From: Gymnopilus junonius
Taxonomy: Eukaryota > Basidiomycota > Agaricomycetes > Agaricales > Galerinaceae
Direction: 5' to 3'
NCBI GenBank assembly: GCA_015501075.1
Contig: JADNYJ010000022.1
Span: 124,001-188,000 of the forward strand
Length of the DNA stretch: 64,000 bases
A model generated the notes under the pieces. The model had not been told where the DNA came from and did not search any database. It worked only from the letters and a program-made list of their open reading frames with translations. The position numbers and the translations under genes are program-made. Position 1 is the first letter of the stretch. Every line of letters starts with the position of its first letter. Of this stretch, positions 58,258 to 64,000 are shown piece by piece.

Positions 58258-60681
58258 ATGTATTACTCTCGAGGGGACGTCCCTATTAGTTCATCTGGAG
58301 ATAGTGGTGGAAAGCAGCACCCGACTTCAAATCCACTTCAAGTGAAGGACTATTTCTTTACCGGTTCAAAGCAATCATTTACACCCAGTCCGGCATCCAG
58401 TCAGAGATCGAAGAAATTCACTATCAATCGTACGCCAAGTAATGAAGCTACTTCTGCAGCTCGACCTTCCCGTCTCCATGAGCAGAATGCACCGAAACGC
58501 AAGACAGGTACCTCGAAAGGTAGAGTATCTTCTGAGCTCATGGAGTCTATTCGCTGACGACTTGCACTGCCTAGCCAAATTTCGGTGGATTAAAGGCGAC
58601 TTAATTGGAAAAGGCAGCCAAGGGAGAGTTTATATGGGCCTCAATGTCAATACCGGTGAAGTTATAGCTGTCAAGCAAGTGGAATTACCCCAGACAGCCA
58701 GCGATCGAATGAAAGGCGAGATGAAAAAGATTGTGGAAGCTCTCAGGGAAGAACGAGAGACTTTGAAGGACCTTGATCACGAACATATTGTCCAGTATCT
58801 TGGCTATGAAGAAAGTGAGGAATACCTCAATATGTATGCTTAAATTTTCACTCGGTGCTTCTTGATGCGTATTCACCTCCGTTAGATTCCTGCAATACGT
58901 TTCTGGTGGAACTATTGGCACCTGTCTGAGCCAGTATGGAAAGTTCAATGAACAAGTTACGAAACAATTCACTGCCCAGATTTTGGACGGACTCGTTTAT
59001 CTCCATGACAGAGGAATCATCCACAGGGCTAGTTCTTTCCGTGCGCTGGGGTGCTCACTAATTCATATCCTCACTAGGATTTGAAATCCGACAACATTCT
59101 TGTAGAAGAATCTGGGGTCTGCAAGCTATCCGACTTCGGTATTTCAAAAAAGCTGGCTGAGCTGAAAAACCGAGCATATTCTACGCAAGGCACCAGCTAT
59201 TGGATGGCCCCGGAGGTATTCAATGTCCCAGGAGAAGGTTATGACTCTAAAATAGATATATGGAGTGTGGGTTGCGTTGTCCTCGAGATGTGGACGGCGA
59301 AGCGTCCATGGGATGGCTACAAACAAATGCCTGTGATCTACAAGGTGAGCTCCTTCTTTTTCCTTGCTGCGACATTCTGAAGTCTTGGTCAAGTTAACTA
59401 CAGATAGATCGGCTCCTCCGTTACCGGACGATTGTCATCTATCATCCGCGGCCGAAGAATTCAGGAAGAAATGCTTCCAGCCGTACGGCCTCATCCTTGA
59501 ACTATTCGTTTGTGTGATAATCTGACCGCCCACTGGTTACCAGTGATCCACGAAATCGCCCGACAGCCTTCGAACTCCTTAGTGATGCATACCTTCAACT
59601 TCCAGATAGTTGGACATTTCCTGGCATGTCCAACATGGGCGTCAGATTGGTTATGGATCCCAGGAAAAACAAGAGTGTTGCTAACCAACAGACCGGTTAT
59701 GATGCTGAGAAAGAAATCGTTGATGCTACTGACATGTTCAAAGAATCAATCGACTTAGGGTTTTCAGGAGAGGAGCAGCGATCTCCAACTTCTGTGGGTA
59801 GGGATCCAGGTATACAGAATGGCAATCCTTCTCTCGGCCATCGTGCAAGTTTTCATGTGGATCTGCCTAGGGGTCCATCTCCTCCTTTAGTAACCATTGA
59901 ACCACCTGGTCCGCGGAAGCAAAAACCACAACGAACGAACGACTGGATAAAGAGACAACGTAGTAGTTCAGTCGCGTCAGATTCCTCCGGTAGTCAAAGA
60001 TCCAGTCAATCTACCTCCCGCCCTCTTCGTCGGCTCATGGTTTACAACCCAGATGCAGATGAAGGCCAACAGCGATCTACTAAACCTCAGCCGGAGCCAT
60101 ACGTGTACGAGCCACCGCCCCTCCTTCTAGATGATGCTAAACGTACCACAAATCATGACCAACTCCTAGTCCCCGTTCGGACTCAGCCTTACGGGCCTTA
60201 TAGTGTTGCAAATGCTACTAGTTCTATCCGCACAACATCAGCAAATATTTTCCCTAAGCACCAAAGCCTCGCAGGCAGTGAAAGCTCATACGGCAGCAGC
60301 CCCAGTTCTATTTGGCAAAAACCTCCTGCCAAAGCTGTTATGTCTTCGAGACGTAGTCGTTTGGATGAAAGGTTTTCTGAACAATCCCCTCGAGGTACCG
60401 ACATTAACCCGAGTCTTACCAAAGTCATTCAAGGACGACCTTCTAATATTGGAGAAACCAGACCAGCTGTCGGAGAAGTTCTTCGACGTTTGGAGACTTT
60501 TTTCCCTGACCATAACCTGGATGCACCTATTGTCCATAGCACATCTGAGCACATGAATTCATTCAGCTCAGAGGCAAAGAGCGTAAAAGCTATAGCAGAA
60601 GAGCATATCAACTCTCACTTTAAGCTGCGGCGGACTAGACTGTGGGATAGCCATGTAGAAGAGATCAAGGCTCCGAGATGA
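58258..60681 (+). CDS. BCK1-like MAPKKK paralogue with permuted domain order and one apparent base deletion
   Basis: Exons 58258-58507, 58575-58833, 58886-59027, 59078-59344, 59404-59482 and 59544-60681 would give about 711 aa if one base were not missing in the fifth exon. After a short Ser-rich leader the kinase starts: G-K-G-S-Q-G-R-V, A-V-K-Q-V, H-R-D-L-K, D-F-G-I-S-K, M-A-P-E-V. Kinase exon sizes 259 and 142 equal those of BCK1 in this window, so they are paralogues. The C-terminal about 380 residues follow the kinase and end with F-F-P-D-H-N-L-D-A-P and R-T-R-L-W-D-S-H-V-E-E, a module that precedes the kinase in BCK1. The intron after 59027 is GC-AG (AGG|GCTAGT). As written, the frame is lost from 59404 and stops near 59516. 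Confidence 0.8.
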
Positions 60682-60872
60682 GACTTCAAAAAATCGAAAG
60701 AATGTACTTTGCCGAGGACGTTGACATTATGTACTTGTTTGCGCACGGACGCTGTATGTTTACTCCTCAAATTAACATAGCTAGACTAGTAATTGAAACA
60801 TCAATAGAGCAAATGGAAAGTGAAAGGTATCTCTAGGATATCTGTATGGATGATTTCAAAGTATGGTAGTAA

Positions 60873-62943
60873 TTAGAAGTGCTCCTTTGCAAACAGGAAG
60901 TCGACCGCAGCATTGGAATTTTCAACGGTAGCCTCTTTGATAGCCTTTGCAAGGACTCCAGGCCCACAGAAGTATGTCTAGGTAAATAAGATTAATATAA
61001 TTAATATAGTCCACGTGTGAAGGAAATTAAATACTTACCCCAACTTTTGTCTTAAGCTGGGAAGTGGATCCAGGCAGATATTGACCAGATTCAATTGCCT
61101 GCCTCATCTGGGAATAGATCGCTTTCCAGTCGGGGCGTCCAAACATAGTACGAGAGCGGAGAAGCGTTAATGGATCGTAATCAGCTCCAGCATCGTTAAC
61201 CGCAATGTTCCAAAGCATGTCTTCACCAATCTTTTGCGTGAGATAGATATTGATCCGAAGGAAGTTGGCTAGTACAAAGACCCTCAGTAGGTGGTCGAGA
61301 CAAGGCTAGAAGTAGACTTACGATCGGCTTGAGCAGCCTCGACTTCCTGAAGCAAGCTCTGGAACCAACCGAACGAAGGGGCATCACGGCAAACCCAGAA
61401 AAACTCGACTCGGCGAAGGGAACCCAGCTTTCCTTTCTTCTGTCTGTACCAGATGTGCTTCAGAATAGAAGCAAATGGAGTGACACCTATTGTGCTGTCA
61501 TTAAGTGTATCAAGTCTCATGTCATAACATTACGCACCAATTCCAGCGCCGATAAGCACAGCAACTTCGTTGTTAAAGACGTCCTCAGCGGGCGCTCCAT
61601 AAGGCCCATCGATACGGACCTGTGGAAGAGTAATGGAAGACACAGCAGGATCCAACTCAACGAAGTCTCCGCGGGTAATGCCATATTTGGAGTCCTTTTC
61701 AGTTCCCTTCATAGCCGCCGAGGTCATGGCAGCAACCACTGACGGACCAACGCCCAGGCGCTCGCCTAAAGCACGGGTCCAGTCCCCAACTTGACGGATG
61801 TGAACGGAGACATAGGGATCTTCAGGAGCAGATGTGATGGTAAACTGGGAGACAGATCAATCAGTTATGGTAACAACGCGGGATCGTAAAAGGCATGAAA
61901 TACGCACAGGATGCCACTGGAAATTTGAAATTTCCGGAATCTGAATGAAGAGCCATTGACCTGCTGTGTACTTAAAGCTAGGCTTGGTAATACGGAGCTC
62001 CATAGCACCTAAGAAAAACATGAGAACAAGTGAAAATATGACTAGACAACTGAGCAATTACCGCTGGGATGCACTAAAACCTTAGACAAACGAGTTGCCC
62101 TGCGAGCACGGATTTCTCGCCATACACGTTCTCCGAAGTAGATGATACCTGGCCAGATTGTAAATCTCCAGCTCAGGTATCCGAGACAGTGGTCAGTAGA
62201 ATAGAAAGGGAACGTCTTAATGTAGTCGGGGTCAACGGAGTCGCGAACGAAGCATCCGGTAGCATGGGTGTAGAGGCCGAGCATGAAGAAGAAAGCCAAG
62301 TGATGCGTGTACCAGAAAGCCTCGAAGCACTGGGCGCGGATCTTGTTGTGCGCAGTGGTGTACATCAACAGCATGATGAGCAGCATGAAATGACCAGTGA
62401 TGCCACCAGGTTGAGTGTAATGGATCTGTTGGGCAGTCTGCTTGCGGATTTCTAGCATGAAACGAACCCTCAGAATCATCGAAAGGTATAGCAGTAAAGC
62501 GAAAACGTACGGGTACGTTCGACGTTGATGAAATTTACGTAGTGAGAAGTTGTGTGGACCATGGCCCAGAAAGCCATCGAGTAGGCGACCTGTCTGTGGA
62601 ACCAAATATTTTCGTCGGCAGGGAACAACCATGCGAGCCGGGGGCGAACAACTCGAATGATATTACGGAGCATGGGGACGAGGATGAGGCCACCATCCAA
62701 CGCAAGGACGAGGCCAGCACCACGGGACACCCAGACGGAGAATTTCAAGGAATTAAGACCAGCCAATTTCTTGTTCGTTTCCTGTGGGGAGAATTCGTAA
62801 AGCCAGAAGAGGACGATGATGAGTAGCACTAACCTGACTGTGCCAGCCATATGCGAACAAAGCAAGATGTGCACCATAGAAGAGAACGTTGAAAGTGAGT
62901 CGTCTTGCGACAAGGAACTCGCGGTAAACCAGCTTTCACCCAT
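60873..62943 (-). CDS. NOXA: NADPH oxidase, NoxA type (gp91phox-like)
   Basis: Ferric-reductase-like membrane domain: L-N-S-L-K-F-S-V-W-V-S-R-G-A-G, W-F-H-R-Q-V-A-Y, H-T-T-S-H-Y and F-W-Y-T-H-H-L-A-F supply the expected heme-ligand histidines. The FAD site W-H-P|F-T-I spans a splice at 61914. The C-terminal NADPH region has G-P-Y-G-A-P, G-A-G-I-G-V-T-P-F-A-S-I-L, W-V-C-R-D and a terminal F-C-G-P-G. No EF hands or N-terminal extension are seen, which fits NoxA. It makes extracellular superoxide for differentiation. At the very start, ATG at 62943 reads M-G-E-S-W and then needs one extra G to reach the conserved Y-R-E-F-L-V-A-R-R-L-T-F-N-V, so one base appears to be missing near 62929. Confidence 0.92.
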
Positions 62944-63427
62944 GGTAGACGACTTCTGTTACAAACTACAAATAAAACTGGCGCCGACCAGCGGAAAAGG
63001 AAGGAAAGAGGGTATGAAGGAGGGAATAAAGGGACAAAGAAGATGGCCTGCCCAAGTTTTCAATTGTTTGTGGGGGCTCGGCTCCCATGGCAATGTCAAT
63101 CGGTCACTCTGGTTCCCGACAACGTCCATCATTTACAACTATGTCCATGTTGTACATGCACATCATCATGAATAATGGGTAAGGTCGACAAGCGGCAAAG
63201 CCGGCTACCTCATCTCATGTCAATTGTGGCAGAATTGTGAATTTTGTAAGGATTTCAAATGTGCAACGATTGCGCTTTGGCTTACATTGTGTGTCACTGT
63301 GTGCGAAAAGATTACGTCACTGCACAGCCCGCACCGATCTTGCAATCTCCCGCCAATTTCCAATTTTTTCGAATCCAACGACTCTAAGACCCTCTACCTT
63401 TTTAAGGTAGCGGGAATGTACATGTAC
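62944..63427. other. Intergenic, NoxA promoter and MAD2 3' flank
   Basis: About 480 bp with no supported gene. Confidence 0.5.
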
Positions 63428-64000
63428 CTATTCTCCCTCGTCGTATCTATATGCTACCATGGCTTCGATCCTGTGAACATCCGTGCTAAAGCTCCGCATC
63501 TTGACTTGTTGGCTCTTGCTCGCCTCAATCGCTAGCGGGTCTGTATCTACCCACTCCCCGGCGGGCACATCGGCTGATTCTGATGTATAAGCCAGAATAT
63601 TGAACACAGTTGGCTCCTGAATGACCGGTAGATAGGTCACCATTGATATGATTTGCTTTAAAATAGCCCTTATTTCTGATTGGATCTCGGATTCTGGCTT
63701 AGGTTGTCGACTGCTCATTCGCCACCTCAATTAATGCTCATTTATGAAACAGCATTGAAATCGTACCTTGCTTCGGATACAGAAGCCTCCGGTTCGACCA
63801 GGTGGATGTCAAAAACCCAGCGCTCAAGTGGAGTGCGCGTATCTTTGGAAATAATTGCAAGGACAAGTTGTGTCACCGATCTGGTAAGCAACCACTCTGA
63901 AGTCGCTATCAATGCGACAATGTGGGATTCGACACGGAATGAGGCATACTCTCTACTTGTTTTAGAATCCTGTGCGTCGTATATAGTCAGCGCATATGCA
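63428..64000 (-). CDS. MAD2: MAD2 spindle checkpoint protein, 5' part outside the window
   Basis: The last exon (about 63428-63725) encodes I-L-K-Q-I-I-S-M-V-T-Y-L-P and F-N-I-L-A-Y-T, then a closing R-S-F-S-T-D-V-H-R-I-E-A-M-V-A-Y-R. This is the C-terminal safety-belt part of the MAD2 HORMA domain. An upstream exon (about 63768-63870) encodes L-E-R-W-V-F-D-I, matching the family's E-R-W-x-F-D. A GTACGA donor and a GAG-preceded acceptor bound the 40-50 nt intron between them. Mad2 binds Cdc20 at unattached kinetochores and holds the anaphase-promoting complex. The N-terminal half lies beyond base 64000. Confidence 0.9.

Noticed and set aside
1..64000. CRISPR arrays, operons, Shine-Dalgarno sites
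   Set aside because: The window is eukaryotic (spliced genes throughout), and no regularly spaced short repeats were seen.

Overview
This is a 64 kb window of a filamentous basidiomycete nuclear genome, most likely an agaricomycete. The evidence is dense genes with many 45-70 nt GT-AG introns, a BCK1-type MAPKKK, a NoxA-type NADPH oxidase, a CDC3-type septin, a GID8 homologue, and a chromodomain Ty3 retroelement of a kind common in mushrooms. No rRNA, tRNA or CRISPR array was recognised by eye.

Layout. (1) 1-7117 is a Ty3-like chromovirus. Its 5' LTR is cut by the window edge. Gag and pol are degraded, and an extra antisense gene with a split Cys6 cluster lies before the 3' LTR. (2) 7139-8802 is a decayed copy of an unknown, probably multi-copy gene, ending 21 bp from the LTR. 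A MITE-like inverted-repeat element lies at 9108-9452. (3) 10.0-24.4 kb is a conserved housekeeping block: mitochondrial bS16m, an acyl-CoA-binding/ankyrin protein, succinyl-CoA ligase alpha, an MTR10/TNPO3 importin, a septin, mitochondrial mS35, CZIB and an IQ-motif protein. (4) 24.8-37.7 kb holds BCK1, GID8, a flavin monooxygenase, RRP15 and an ankyrin-DIL protein. (5) 38.2-51.1 kb holds a rhomboid protease, STS1/CUT8, a PPR-like mitochondrial protein with an internal tandem duplication, a degenerate REX4-like exonuclease, a mitochondrial carrier and a RINGv membrane protein. (6) 51.2-64 kb holds NUP170/NUP155, an RNase III protein, a second BCK1-like kinase, NoxA and the 3' part of MAD2.

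The most interesting observations are these. The second BCK1-like gene carries, after its kinase domain, the module that precedes the kinase in the first gene (a circular permutation). Every one of 13 differences between the two LTR copies is a CpG transition, and ten interior stops of the decayed transposon-associated genes are TGA where arginine CGA is expected, which points to cytosine methylation and deamination. The retroelement carries an antisense Cys6/coiled-coil gene whose end overlaps the end of pol. Several otherwise well conserved genes each lack exactly one base; this could be decay or an indel problem in the assembly. Exon models were built by eye from splice signals, phase and family conservation.
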